A stretch of 64,000 nt of DNA from Pomphorhynchus laevis (taxonomy: Eukaryota; Acanthocephala; Palaeacanthocephala; Echinorhynchida; Pomphorhynchidae), in assembly GCA_012934845.2 (NCBI GenBank), contig WNNJ02001507.1, positions 1 to 64,000 of the forward strand, given 5' to 3'. The translations under genes and the position numbers were made by a program. Under the pieces are notes generated by a model. It had not been told where the DNA came from. It ran no database searches and saw only the letters and a list, made by a program, of their open reading frames with translations. Of this stretch, positions 28,801 through 41,352 are shown in pieces (the first letter of the stretch is position 1; each line of letters starts with the position of its first letter).

Positions 28801-28999
28801 CTTTATTTAGTTATGACAACGTCAGAAGCGTTTGTTGAGTCTATTAAACATTTGGATCCTATTGGTCTCTCTGATCACTTTTCAGAACTGACGTAGATAG
28901 TGCCAGGCAATGTTTAGTGTTGTGATCTTGGCCGGACGAATTCACTGTTGGAGTGGAATTGGCCTGGATATATTTCAGGAACACGTTTTGTGGCATTCT

Positions 29000-30690
29000 A
29001 ACTAGATTCTCTAGTTAGAATGGTTTGGCTATGATGTTAAGAAAGCGATATCTGTACGTCAAAAGATGTTCAAATCTTATAAAGCCACATATGCAAGTTT
29101 TGAAGATTATAGACGTATCCACAATAAGGCATTATGGTGCAAAAGACGTAACAGGGCAAGTTTCGAATAGGCCATCACTGATGATTATCGCTCAAATCCA
29201 TAAGAATTCTTTAATTACATTACTAAACGTCAAAACAGTTTTCAAAACACTTTCTCAATCACAAATCGTGACGTTCTGTCCTTGTCTAATGAGCGAGAAA
29301 TAGCAAACGAATTCGCACGAGAATTTTCTACCCTTTCAAAGGCGTAGTCAAGACCATCGAATGACCTTCCTAGTAATTGTATCATAGAGTCTAGTTCTTA
29401 TCCTAGTTCGCTAAGTGCTCTATCAATTCTTCTTGAACTAATGTGTTTAAAAAAGTCGGCATGTTCTGGTCCTGATAATTTATCGTCAATATTTCTACGT
29501 CATATTGCTGATATCATCTACATTCCACTCCACAACATATTCTTGGCATCCGCCACAGTAGGACAGGTACCTAATGACTGGAAAGGCTCGATAATTACTC
29601 GAGTATTCAAAAAGAAGGATTGCACATATCCTAAAAACTATAGGCCGATAAGCCTTACGCGTGTGTTGTTGAATATTTGAACTGCTGCCCCTTAAGCACT
29701 TAATTGCACACCTTGAAGCTAAAAATATACTTTCCAATACTTAACACGGCTTTCGCAAGGGTCACTACATAACTACTAATTTAATGATATCTCACGACGA
29801 TTGAATGCGCTGTCTGGATTTAGGTAATCATGTCGATATCATTTTCTTTGATATTTCAAAAGCTTTTGACACTATAATACACGCTCATTTGATCAAAAAA
29901 CTTATCAATATTGGATTGGACTGGCATAGTATATGGTGGATCAAGGAGTATCTTTCCTAACAGATACGGTTATGTTAGGGTAACATCCATTTTGTCTAAT
30001 CGTTTTCCTTTGAATTGTGGCGTCCCTCAAGGGTCTGTAATAGGGCCCACACTGTAATAGGGCCCGCACTTATATGAGTCCGATAATGGACTCATATAAG
30101 GATATTGGTGTTTGGGTGCCACAGGATTTAAGCACTCGCATGCATACTGACTTCATGTATTCACAAGTCAGACTAGTCGTTGGTCTTCTCCGCCGGTCGC
30201 TTTAAAACGTTGATATTTCTTGTTTTAGGACCATTTCTAACGCCTTGATTCTAAGTAAACTTTTATATGGTTCACCATGCAATCACCCTATTACTAAGGA
30301 AGAATGTAATCGCCCAGAAATTGTTTATCGCTCCACCACGAGATAAGTCCGTACTGTCAGACATTTGGAATATAGAGATAGACTTAGGTATCTAAAAATG
30401 CAGTTTTAGTTTCTTGCGAATTCGTGCTGATATGTGCCTCGTATGGCCCATTTTACATACTAAGGATCATGCATTGCGTCACTCATTGAGATTGCGAGAT
30501 CAGCCCTAACTACACGGACATTACTTAAAGCTTGGAACACTACTCCTATGCCACATCCGTGTCTCACTTTTTGCACAGAGAGTTGTATCGGTATGGAATC
30601 AACTTTGCGATACGACTGTTAACTCTCGTAATATCCATGCATTCAAGCTGGAGTTGGATAAAGATTTAGCCAAGATAATCGATTGAGATT
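29000..30690 (+). pseudogene. CR1-like reverse transcriptase
   Basis: Pieces in order: KKSACSGPDNLSSIFLRHIA, PNDWKGSIITRVFKKKDCTY, KNYRPISLTRV, HVDIIFFDISKAFDTIIHAH (motif A) and LNCGVPQGSVIGPTL (motif B). The motif C region is deleted, and the thumb follows directly (MDSYKDIGVWVPQDLSTRMH). It ends with FKLELDKDLAKIID at about 30687. Confidence 0.78.
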
Positions 30691-31028
30691 TGTGAAGTTT
30701 TCCTTTGATTTCCTGTGATGCAACTTGTAAAGAGTCTTTGACTCACTGTGTGGTCTATATAATAATAACAAAGTAAAAGAAGTTTAAACGTTCGTAAACA
30801 AAAACGTTATTATTTTTTATTAAAAATAAAAAAATTGCTGCTGTAATGTAAAATAATAACTTTATAATTTGCTACACAATGTAGTAGTAACTACTTACTT
30901 TGATATATGGTTGATAAGATTGAAGACAGATAATCGATAAGGCTTTATGGCATTAGGGAAGGACGGAACAATGGAATGCAAGGACGTACATTTGAGAAAG
31001 CAAAATTTGCTTGTTGTGAATTATTCAT

Positions 31029-31056
31029 ATTCATTCGAATTCGGATTCGAATGAAT
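31029..31056. repeat. Perfect 12-bp inverted repeat
   Basis: ATTCATTCGAAT, loop TCGG, ATTCGAATGAAT. It lies just before the 21-bp minisatellite, among further attcg-rich words. Confidence 0.75.
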
Positions 31057-31098
31057 ACGAATCATTCGTATCATTCGGATTCCTAGTTAACAAGGAAT

Positions 31099-31330
31099 AC
31101 GAATGGTGCGAAGCTTGTTGTGAATGGTGCGAAGCTTGTTGTGAATGGTTCGAAGCTTGTGTGAATGGTGCGAAGCTTGTTGTGAATTGTGTGAAGCTTG
31201 TTGTCAATTGTGCGAAGCTTGTTGTGGATGGTGCGCAGCTTGTGGTGAATTGTGTGAAGCTTATTGTGAATGGAGCGAAGCTTGTTGTGAATGGGGCGAA
31301 GCTTGTTGTGAATGGTGCGAAGCTTGCTTA
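31099..31330 (+). repeat. 21-bp minisatellite, about 11 copies
   Basis: Unit tgaatggtgcgaagcttgttg. The word aagctt recurs at 31111, 31132, 31153, 31173 (one 20-bp unit), 31194, 31215 and onward to 31320. Because 21 is a multiple of three, the plus strand can be read as a repeated CEWCEAC heptad (31145-31342). I regard that frame as a by-product, since no start context or flanking exon is seen. Confidence 0.9.
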
Positions 31331-31344
31331 AGCTATATTTAGCA

Positions 31345-34030
31345 AGTGCGAAAGATTAGTGGTCGTTTTGTGGTGTACAGTTTTTGCCATAATGATTTCT
31401 TGAATATGATGACTGATATTAGTGGATCGACAGCTAGGAGTTTGATTCTAAATTGATATACATGATTCTTATATATAAATATTGATATTGTAAACATAAT
31501 ATAATATCAATAGTGTAAATATTGATCCGATTTATTATGAATTTTGAATACAATAGTCCTTACCACAATTACAAAGTCGTTCCTTTTTATTAAATATTTA
31601 TAAGACCATGATGGGCCAATATGATTAGTAATGTAATCATAGACTGGATTCAAAAAAGAGTGCAAACTTGGAGTCACGTTCATGACATGATATTCACCCA
31701 TGAAGCTTCTAAGTCAGGCTGTACATAATTTGTTAACTCTTCTGAAAGTTGGGAATCTTTCTTTTAAACAATATAATTGCATGTGGTCATGTGATTGATT
31801 CAATAACTCAGAGAAGTCATTCACATAGTTGTAGACTACCTGCGAATATTGAAAAGTCCGATCGACGGTAGACGAGGTATGCGCTTAAGGGGATGATAAA
31901 TTATTATATCCCCTGTTTCTCGACTACGCATCACATCATGTACCAGGCGAGCCTTGACAGTCCTGGTTTTTAGATGGTTCTTAGACATCCGTATCGATTG
32001 TGTGGCTGAAAGCATATTGATTAAATCTGATTATCTGTCAAAAGCTGACAGTCAAAAGTACATAGGTTCGAATATGGTTTGAAGAGTCTTGGTGATGAAC
32101 CCCTGAAATTTAAGATATCCGACATTGACAGATATCGACTGACGAAAACATATTATAAAAGGAGCGATTGCGTTGAGGAATTATCCATATAATTATGAAA
32201 GGAAATGGACGGTTCTAAAACTTCAATGTTTAATGAGCCGATCCATCCCGAAACCATCTGCTTCCAACTGACAAACTTTTCCTTCCTGAATATTTGCAAA
32301 AGGAAGACTGAGTGTGGTTAAGACGGCAATCCTAACCCTATCTCGACTCCCATGGAGTCTATAGGGGTAATTCTAATGAGTGTTATCTCGTTAGACAAGT
32401 TAATTATTGATTTAATCTTTTAAAATAAAATTAAATGTTTGTCTAAATTTCTCATGGTATGCATTTAGCTATAACAATGTGTAAAGACAATAAGCACATT
32501 AGCCTGTCAATATTTATATTCGACGAGGAGATATACATAAGAATAGTGACCTCATGTATAAAATAATCGGAAGTGGCTATGACATGATTAGTGTTATCTA
32601 ATTAAGCAGACTTACATTATTCGAGAGAGCTTGTCCGAAGGAAACCAATAGATTGGTAATATGAATTATTTGGATTGTGACTGAAAATGTATCTTTTAAG
32701 GTTGTCTATATAACAACGGTGGCGTAATGCTGCCGTAGGAATGAATTAAATAGGATTAAACTCTTATTACCTACAACAGGTAGTTGCCGACAGCTGCTTA
32801 GAAGAGAACCACTCTGACAAGATCAAAATAATATATATTCTGCTCAGTAGATTTTTCTCTTATAAATATAAATAAAGTAGATCATGCTAGGTAAAAAATT
32901 TGTTATGACAGTTCGATACAAAAGAGCGTAATCAATCAGTTCTGATGTGGCAATTAAACTTCGATGATCGAGTTTGTTGGTTTGCAATGAAAGTAAGGGT
33001 ATGTTTGTGCATGGATAAAATTTTCGCTATAGTTCTGGTGATCACATCATTTATCCGACGAAAAGGTCTTTCTTTGAAATTGTTAAGAATCATATTATAG
33101 GCACTTGCAATTATTCAATACAGGAGTCTACGATTCTTATGTATATCCCCTTGTCGAATATAATTATTGGTCAGACTAATGTACACACCCTACTTACACT
33201 GTTTTTAGCCAAACGCAAGACGATAAATTTAGACTTAAAGAAAAACTCAGTGCAAATCTTGCTAAGACAAGAATACCTTGAGATTAAGAGGATTATGGTG
33301 TTGTTAAATACAGAGTACAGAGGGTATATGTATGTTCTTTGTGCTAGAAATCGATCGAGGTCCTGGGATCATGATCAATTTTGTTTTCTCAAGTACAATA
33401 GCATATGCATGGCGACAAAACAAAAGATGAAGGACATTTACATCTATCAAATTTTACTTAAGGAAATTGAATGGAAATAGGGATGATTTCATCCCTATTC
33501 AAGGGATAAAAACGTTCTTCTATTTTCCTGTTTTTTAAAAATAGGGGAACGTACAAAGACTACTAGTTTGGTCGGTCAGCAAGAGGGTTGACCGACCCTA
33601 TTGTTAAGGGGTACCCTTTTACAAGAGGATTGCCCCTATTGTATACTTTCTTCCTAACCGTGATCATGTATTTCAAACTGTCATTAGTATCATCATATCC
33701 CGTTAACTTCTTCCAACCTTCGCCTGTTAACTTGCATATATTAGACGTATTTATTCCGATCTTTAGGAGAGGTAACGATCATTTTACCATTGATAGACGA
33801 AGAAGTGAGAACCTTTCTTAGTTAGCATCCGTTTCATATTATTTGTGTAGGCACCGTTTTTTATCTACTTGAACCAAAATTTTATTCTGAAGGTCCATTT
33901 TGCTCTCCAAAGATCTTTCAACATTGAAAACTTATATTGTCGCCTTATTAAGTGAGCCTACTGGATCCAGCTGAAGTATCGACTTTTGGTACATTTTACA
34001 AAACGATCAATTCCTTAAGAAAACAGAGTA
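31345..34030. other. 2.7 kb without a recognised gene
   Basis: GC content is slightly higher than in other spacers and there are a few open frames, the longest 33139-33480 on the plus strand (113 codons). Translations do not resemble a family I know. Fragments near 33.03-33.5 kb might be worn pol-like sequence, but I cannot support it. Confidence 0.35.
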
Positions 34031-34039
34031 TCCCAACAC

Positions 34040-34235
34040 AGTTAGTGCATATCAGATCAGATAACTGAGTATACGTATTTTATACTATATATAAATTAAA
34101 AATAAAGATAAATAATAAATAATTATAAAAGATTTTATATATTTATATTTATATAGAATTTATAATTAAAATTTAAAATAAAAGTCAATTGTTATCAATT
34201 GACTAATAAATAATATTTGTTGTATTCGAATAAGA
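34040..34235. repeat. Dispersed repeat shared with 39020-39140
   Basis: The words agatcagat-tgagt-tacg, aaattaaaaataaagataaa and tgttgtattcgaata recur in the same order at 39.02-39.14 kb (with gatgtactcgaata). About 120-190 bp, diverged. The second copy directly abuts the YLDD element. Confidence 0.55.
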
Positions 34236-34552
34236 AATATAGGTCATCAAGAAGAACTGTCATGTTATCAGGTTTAAGCTTCTATTCCTCGATACCAACA
34301 TAGCAGGTGGCCAAATACATGTTAATTACGTATATCCTCTGATGAAATTCGATTATCGAACTTATTATCATGTTTTAATACAAAGAATATTGTTTATTAT
34401 CCATCCATATAATTTTTTCTCTTAATAGTTTAAATTTGTTTTTGATAATATTTTGATGATTTAAATGTGGTAAATTTAAGATTTTAATAATATTTTGTTG
34501 ATTTATACATCATTATAAGTATCATCATTTAACTTTGCATATATAGTTGAAT

Positions 34553-35829
34553 ATAAAAAACAGATTTATTTTTATGTGAAAAATGCGTGACGGCGCACGC
34601 TTATATGACACAACAACAAAAAAACAAAAATCTAAATAATGTGTCGAGAATGTGGGTAGGAAAACGGTATTTAAATGTAATAAAGGAGGGAGCGCGGTAA
34701 ACGTCGAGAGTAAGCTGATTCCAGGCAAGTGGGGCGGCGAAGAGGAAGTATCGGAGACCGTAGTTGTTAGAGTAATTAGTAACGTATAGTAAGAGCGAAT
34801 TACGGGAACGCAGCGATAGAGAGGTGGCATGACTGTCGGCTGAAAAATGGAGGTTGATGAACGATGGGGAGCCGACAGCGATTCGACGAAAAGTTACGAG
34901 AAGGCGGATTTGTATGCGGATGTGGATGGTAGGCCAGGAGAGTTGGGCAAGATATGTGAATGTGTGGTCTAAGCGACGGAGACGTAGGAGCACTCTAACG
35001 GCGGAGTTATGATGCGTTGTAAGGGTAGGATGATGGATTTTGGATAATTGGCGAAAAGGCTAAGGCAGTAATCAATTTTAGGGAAGAGAAGCGATGAAAA
35101 AGAAACACAAGAACGGAAGTCGATAAGGGGGCGAATACGGCGGATGTCATGGAGAACTAAGTTAGACGAGCGAACTTTGTCACGGACGAAGGGTTTAAGG
35201 GAAAGGTGATCATCGAAATGGAATGCTAAAAAGTGAGATTGTGGACTATGGGAATCATTTATGATGCAAAAGATAGAGGAAGGAGATATGTTAGGTTGAC
35301 GGGGAGGATCCACAATATTTCGGACTTGTCGGTGTTTAGAACGAGACGAAGATTGGAGAGACGTTTGTAGATAGAAGAAATACAGTTGGATGTAGAAATT
35401 GCGATATCGTGTATGGAATGGACGGGTGCATGAGCATAGACGAGGATGCCATCGCCGTATTGCATGACGTTAAATGAGTAAGGTTTGATAAAGGGTGAGA
35501 GATCGCCAAGCAGAAAAGAGAAAAGCATGGGTTTTAGGACTGAACCTTATGGAACCCCGCAGAAAACAGCGATGGGAGTGGAGGATGAATTAGAACAGAC
35601 GTGAAAGGAACCGTCGGATAGATACGAAGCAAACCATGCTATGAACATGAAAGAAAAACCATAATCATAAAGAAGTCGATAAAGGACGATGGAGTGATCA
35701 ACGATCTCGAAGGCGGATGAGATGTCGTAGGAGATAAGAACACTATACAGATCTTTGTCACGAGAAATAAGTAGGTCGTTGTAAACTTTCATCCAGACGA
35801 TTTCGGTGGAGTGATTATAGCGGAAAGCT
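34553..35829 (-). mobile_element. L2-like element, copy 3 (5'-truncated, diverged)
   Basis: Tail at 34553-34575, stem-loop GCGTG/CACGC at 34585-34600, C-terminus and thumb at 34.6-35.3 kb (FRSCVSFSSLLFPKIDYCLS) and RT palm at 35.26-35.79 kb. Motif C reads MQYGDGILVYAHA: the tyrosine is kept, but ADD is changed to GDG. Motif A is ISYDISSAFEIVDH. The 5' break is at the word gcggaaagc. Confidence 0.85.
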
Positions 35830-36135
35830 CTAATAAGGTAATTAAGATTATTCTAATGTCCCAAATCTTTTAAAGCATACCCGTTACACTGGTATTAAAT
35901 AGTCTAAAAATAAGCTACAGAATAACATGCGCTTACGATGAATCTAGATGCCAATGAGTAGGTCGTTGTAAACTTACATGCAAGCGATTTCGTTAAAGTG
36001 ATTATAGCAGAAAGCCCTAATAAGGTCATTAAGATTATTCTAGTGTCCCGAATATTTTAAAACATACCTGTTGCACTGGTATTAAATAGTCTAAAAATAA
36101 GCTACATAATAGCATGCAATGGATCTAGATGTTAT
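35771..36135. repeat. Direct duplication of about 186 bp at the 5' end of L2-like copy 3
   Basis: The block starting gtaggtcgttgtaaac at 35771 recurs at 35957. Each unit carries about 58 bp of L2-like RT sequence plus about 130 bp of flank ending ctggtattaaatagtctaaa and the catgc/tctagatg words. Units differ at several positions. The duplication arose after the L2-like insertion. Confidence 0.8.
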
Positions 36136-36496
36136 TTAAGAGTTATATGTTTTTTAAAAGTTATATCTAGAGTTATTTTATTATTCTTTAATATAAGCTT
36201 TCGTCATAAAATTGAAGTTAATTTTTAATCGCACGCTGTATTTTACAAAACATTTTAACAAATTATTTTACTCATTGTACTAAAACCAAAATTATAATTT
36301 AAGTTTAAAAGCATTTGACTATTTTTACTTTTTGGGGTAAATGTAAAATTATTATTAATAATAATTTTCAAATTTATTTAAAATTTTTTTTTTAAATCTT
36401 AATTTTTTTCTACTTAATAAATGTTATAATTTAAATTTTTAAATTTAGTTTTTAATAAAAAATACTTAAAAAATATTAATTTTTTTATTTAATGAA

Positions 36497-37330
36497 ATTT
36501 TCGATCGCGTTCATCATGGAAGATTTCATGCAAAGCTGATATCATTGGGAATTGTCAATAAGTTACTGCAAGGGATAGTACATTTCCTGGTCGGAAGGAC
36601 AAATCGAGTTGATATGAACGGCATTACATCAAATTCGAAGATGCCAAACTTGGTGTCCCTCAAGGCTCTGTAATTGTCTCGTTTCTTTTCAAGGTCTTTG
36701 TCAGTGACCTTACAGGGAGCTTTGAAAGCCCGTGCTTGTTGTTTGCAGCGATTTAAAACGTGGTCAAGATTTGACTCCCCTCTAAGAGTGCAAAACTCCG
36801 GAAGGATTTGAATCGTTTGATTGACTGGATAAAACTTTGGATGATCCCGATAAATGAGAAGAAGTGTGCAGTTCTGAGACTCTAGAGAAGATCACTAGGA
36901 ATATTTCTTGAAAGGTCCACGAATCCCAGGTGTCACTGCTGAACAAGATTTTGAGGTATTGATGTCAGGATCGCTCAAATCGAAAGTGGAGACGATTATC
37001 AAAGCTGAGACAACAACTCGAATGTTTTGGTCTATCCGACGTTCGTCTTCAGTGATAAACCCATGTATGTTCCGAGTGCTTTATTCCAAGCAGCCGCGTT
37101 CGCTGCTTGAGTATGGGTAAACGCGGTATTTTCCCCTATCAAAGAAAAAACCGACATCCTTGTGCAAGTACAGCAGATAGCCCTTAAAATGGTTTCAGGA
37201 ATGTGGTACACATTCTATGCCGTTCGAGTGAGTCAATTCAACCTCTACTCTATGTAATACCGACTTGGAGGTTCGATTTGCTTGTCACTATAAGAATTCT
37301 TCTGGGACGATATGGCGAAGAGCTAAAGAG
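36497..37330 (+). mobile_element. CR1-like element fragment (RT part), degenerate
   Basis: Plus-strand pieces: IFDRVHHGRFHAKLISLGIV (motif A end), KLGVPQGSVIVSFLFKVFVS (motif B), CLLFAA (damaged motif C), DLNRLIDWIKLWMIPINEKK and a thumb and C-terminus to about 37.33 kb (RSLLEYG, TWRFDLLVTIRILLGRYGEE). 5'-truncated at motif A; no clear tail. Confidence 0.75.
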
Positions 37331-37334
37331 TGAT

Positions 37335-39020
37335 TTTGAGTGATTTTTTTATAAACGTTTCAAAGAATTTCGTAATTTAAAATATTTAAAAATATTAATA
37401 TAAAGTTATTATAACAATTTTTGTTGTTTTCATTCATAAATACATATTTTTATACTTCTCTAATTATACCGTTTACTATGAAACAAAAATTATTATACTG
37501 CTTAGATATTGATTTACTGTATTAAAAAGTATATACTTTATTATACTATAACAAATAATAAATCGACAAACCAGGAATTTAAATATATTTTGGAATTAAT
37601 TTAAACTAATAAATTTTAGTTAGTTCAGACAGTCATTGGTGCTATTAATACGGCAGAATATTTTCACAAAATTTTTAAATAGCTTTAACTTAGTCAATGT
37701 TGTTCTGGAATTTTCATTTCAATAATTTTACAATATTTTTTGCAGAAACGATTGCGATTAACCAAATATATGAAATTTACTATTGATCACAGACAAAATA
37801 ATCATTATTTCCATAATGTTCATTGCTTGCGTCATCCACAAAAATATTACCGAACTACCTTAGTAAATATAAAGAAGTTTTCTATATAATCTAAAAATTG
37901 AGGCATACGATCCATACCTCATTTGACAAAGAATAAATCTTATACTTCTAGTTTAGCAAACATTGACTTTGATACGTAATTTATCTCAAGCATGAACTTT
38001 ATGAGCTTCTTGAAACAATACAATTGAATAACACAATGTTGATTTCAGTGGCTGATGTGGAGTGGACTCAAACGGAGACCAACATTTTCATATATTTTAA
38101 TGGTAGCGGAGTGACTGACAGAAGACACATATCATTTTTTGCTAACAACCAGTTCATAAGGGTAATATGACTTCACAGTAATTAATCCAGGTTATTTTTC
38201 AAGTGAGAGACTACCCGTGATAAATTTAGCATTTCGTTTATAAACTGACCATAATGTGGTTTATACATGACTGTGTTCATATATTATTCAATCAAATGCA
38301 AAAGATATCAAAATAAAATATAAACTTTAACAACCAGTTCATAAGGGTAATATGACTTGACATATACTATATGACTTGACATAGTAAATAAAAAGAAATT
38401 TGATATATAATCCAAAAATAATGGGGTACTTTCCATACCTTATTTGAAAAAGAACAAATCTTATACTTCTAGTTTAGCAAACGTTGACTTTGATACGTAA
38501 TTTATCTAAAGCATGAACTTTATGAGCTTTCTGAAACAATATTTTTATAATTTTTGTATTACCTTGGTTTTGGTGGCCTAGTATTTTATGACAATGGCTT
38601 TAAGCTAATATAAAAATACTGTTTGACATCATAAAAAGTAGAAATTTATTTGGATTTTAACACACAGTTCATAATCGTAAATAGTTTTTTATGAAAAATA
38701 TTATCTCACTGGACAAGATTGTCTACTAAACAGTCTAATTTACCATAATATTAAAATTTAAAATATCAATTTATTTATTTTTATTTAAAAATGAAAGTAT
38801 TTTTTGTTTGCCTGTCTGCGATATATTGATATGGTAAATTTAGTCATGATAGATTTTGAATTCAAGCAAAGGTTTATATTTCAATTTAACAAGTAAATTA
38901 TCTATAAATAATCGCTATCTTTTCATGATTTTAACTACGTGAGTTTAATCTAAAGTCGAGATGTACTCAGTGAGATCTAAACCAAATATCAACTGGTATA
39001 ATTGATGACATTTTGCAAAA
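37335..39020. repeat. AT-rich region with a 513-bp-spaced direct repeat
   Basis: A block of about 140-160 bp (starting agtaaata-aaagaa, containing cttctagtttagcaaac and gatacgtaatttatct) occurs at 37868 and again at 38381. A smaller word, caaccagttcataagggtaa, occurs at 38147 and 38331, and a worn version near 38.66 kb. No coding sense is seen. Confidence 0.7.
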
Positions 39021-39149
39021 TTATTAAAAGATCAGATCACGTAGCTGAGTCTACGCATATTAAATTATTTATAAATAAAAAATAATGATAAATAAAAATC
39101 AACTACTGTTAACATAAATTGATGTACTCGAATACTACAACGCTTTCAA

Positions 39150-40850
39150 CTGCTTGATAAGAGATGCAATCCTTCGCTGCGTTGCTCGCGAAATACCGCA
39201 TATTTTACCGTTTTGTTCGACTTTGTTATTACGACCGCCAGAGCGAGCTTCTATACAAAAACCAACGTATCATCTCGGCTGAAGGCATTTCACATGGAGA
39301 CCCATAGGGCCCTATACTATTTTGCCTCATCGTCAACAGTTTAGCACATAGCTTAAAATCCAGTCTGAACCTATGGTACCTTGACGACTGCGTCCTGGGC
39401 AGAACGGTTGAGGACATTCTTGCTGACATCCACAAAATTCAGGATGACGGATCCGAAGTTGGATTGCAATTAAACTTCCAAAAGTGCGAAATGATCACCA
39501 ATAGCAGGAATGTAAGCAAAGCTATAACATGCAAGTTAACAGGGTGCAAGACTATCACCTGAAGACACACAGTTTAGAGTGCACCGCTTGGAGGGCAAGC
39601 AAGCATCAACAACGCACTAAGTTGCACAGTGAACGAGCTTCATAACGCCGGAACCCGGTTGATCGATTTGAGCGCTTACGACGCCTTGGGGATTTTGTGT
39701 AGCTCACTTAGCTGACAAAGATTGGCTTCATTTTTCAATGTACCCGTGTAAGAAAGTGAAATGCTTCAATTTTTCGACACTGAAATTCAAAGACTATTGA
39801 GCGAAATACTCAATGTGCCACTACCCAACGAAGCCTGGAGGCAAGCGACTTAACCGATCCGTCCTCGGTCTTTGTCAGGCATTGGAGGATACCATTCCTG
39901 TGTTTGGTTTATCTATCAACGAAACAACGGAACTGAAGAAGATACTGCTAAGGAACTGTCCGCCGTTAACCTTTCGCCCTTCAGAATCCGACTTTGAAAA
40001 TAGCACAAATCAATGGAACGCGGAATTTCGGAGACCATTCCATCGGATCAAATATCTCAAAAATGGTGGATGGCCGACTAATACGAAGCGTGTCGACGAA
40101 GTATGCACAACTGATCTCGAGCCCGACTAATCGCAGTAGCATCCAAGTGGTCCATGGTGTTCTTTGAAGCACTACCGATCACACCCGTCCGCACACGACT
40201 TGATGACCGATCTATTTCCATCGACGTGGCGTTGAGGTTCGGTGTTCGATGCTTTTAACTGCATCGGTATATTTGCGGAGTGTTGGTTTCGCGGCACAGT
40301 GCTTATTATGCCTTAGACTGCAATAGGATAACGTCTCGTCACAATCGACATGTCGCGGTCAACGAGATTTTGAGAATGGCTTTCGCTGCTTCGGGATCGC
40401 CGTTCAAACTCAAGCCGGCAAGCTTGGCGCGAGATGATGGCAAACGACCCGATGGTGCGAATATTTTAAGCCATGGGAAGCTGGTCGTTTATTCTATTGG
40501 GATTTCACTTGCCCGAACACCCTGGCCACCAGTCATATCGCCCATGCGGTGTATTCTGCTAGCGCTGTTGCAGCCCACGCGGAGTAGCTCAAACGAACCA
40601 AATACAGCTGCTTCGAGGATATAAAGTATTTGTTCGTCCCCATCGCCATCGAAACACTTGGCGCGGTCGGTCCAACGCATCTGCGATTTCGCGGCAGCTT
40701 GATTCGAGGTTGGGCGGACAACCGGAGATAAACGCGCACTGAGCTGGCTCATGCAACGATTCAGCGCAGCCGTGCAACGAGGGAATGCGGTATCCTTTTT
40801 GAAGTCGGCTGGATATCCCTCCCTAGGGCAACTATCTTCTTTGACGATTT
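39150..40850 (+). mobile_element. Retroelement with YLDD reverse transcriptase and restriction-like endonuclease-like C-terminus
   Basis: Plus strand, several frames. RT: ISAEGISHGDP then PILFCLIVNSLAHSLKSSLN, LWYLDDCVLGRTVEDILADI (motif C, YLDD) and LQLNFQKCEMITNSRN. Middle: LNVPLPNEAWRQAT and RLIAVASKWSMVFFEALPIT. C-terminus: VNEILRMAFAASGSPFKLKP, DDGKRPDGANIL, WDFTCPNTLATSHIAHAVYS, YLFVPIAIETLGAVGPTHLR and LIQRFSAAVQRGNA-type end. The order RPDG followed by WDxT suggests a PD-(D/E)XK nuclease fold. I know this protein type from many invertebrate genomes, but I cannot name its clade. Broken by stops. Confidence 0.72.
40430..40790 (+). pseudogene. Putative PD-(D/E)XK-like domain of the YLDD element
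   Basis: KRPDG at 40448-40462, then GRLFYWDFTCPNTLATSHIA in the next frame (40480-40560), then KYLFVPIAIETLGAVG. The Pro-Asp pair and the downstream Asp in WDFT sit where a restriction-like fold has its catalytic residues. The frame changes between the two halves, so it is non-functional here. Confidence 0.5.
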
Positions 40851-40859
40851 CTATAAATA

Positions 40860-41350
40860 AAAATAAAATAATTAAATAGTAAATAATTTAATGAACATTT
40901 ATAAATAATAGTTAATTACAAATAATAATAATTTAATTAATAGTTATTAACAAACACAAAATAATTTTTTATCTGAGATAACGATTTTTATATATCATTT
41001 TAGGTTTATAGTGTAATTTGAGGCTATTGATTCAAGGTAAAATATTAATAGACATTAAAAATATTCATTTTTTTTCTTTTTTATAATTTTGTAAATTTAT
41101 AGGAATGAAGGAAAGTTGGGTTGAAAATAAATACTTACAAAAAATTATGAATTGAAAAAAACTAATTAAGAAATATCATGCAAGCTTAAACACACAGTGA
41201 ACAATTTAACTTATATACACAATATACTGGTGAAAGTGGTTAATTGGAAATAGATTGGAAACATGTCAAAGTACACTAATTACACAAATTACAAACTCAA
41301 CACAGCCAATTTACACACCGCAAAATCATCCCTAGATAAAAGGCGCTGGC
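40860..41350. other. AT-rich spacer
   Basis: Low-complexity aataataattt words directly after the YLDD element; no gene seen. Confidence 0.5.
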
Positions 41351-41352
41351 CG

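Larger units (their letters stand above)
26880..30770 (+). mobile_element. CR1-like non-LTR element, near full length, degenerate
   Basis: Order: ORF1 with PHD finger (26912-27439), ORF1 C-terminal domain (27.6-28.08 kb), APE endonuclease (28.25-28.8 kb), RT (29.0-30.2 kb), C-terminus to about 30687 and 3' UTR ending in ataataataac (30756-30770). Many stops and shifts. Its layout parallels the minus-strand copy at 57.97-62.56 kb. Confidence 0.85.

Noticed and set aside
31145-31342. 65-codon Cys-rich protein
   Set aside because: It is the translation of a 21-bp minisatellite; any frame stays open when the period is a multiple of three. No exon signals flank it.
33139-33480. 113-codon open frame as a gene
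   Set aside because: No recognisable domain, no splice partners, no strong start context; length is not exceptional over 64 kb.
40489-40777. Three overlapping minus-strand frames
   Set aside because: Shadows of the plus-strand C-terminal domain of the YLDD element.
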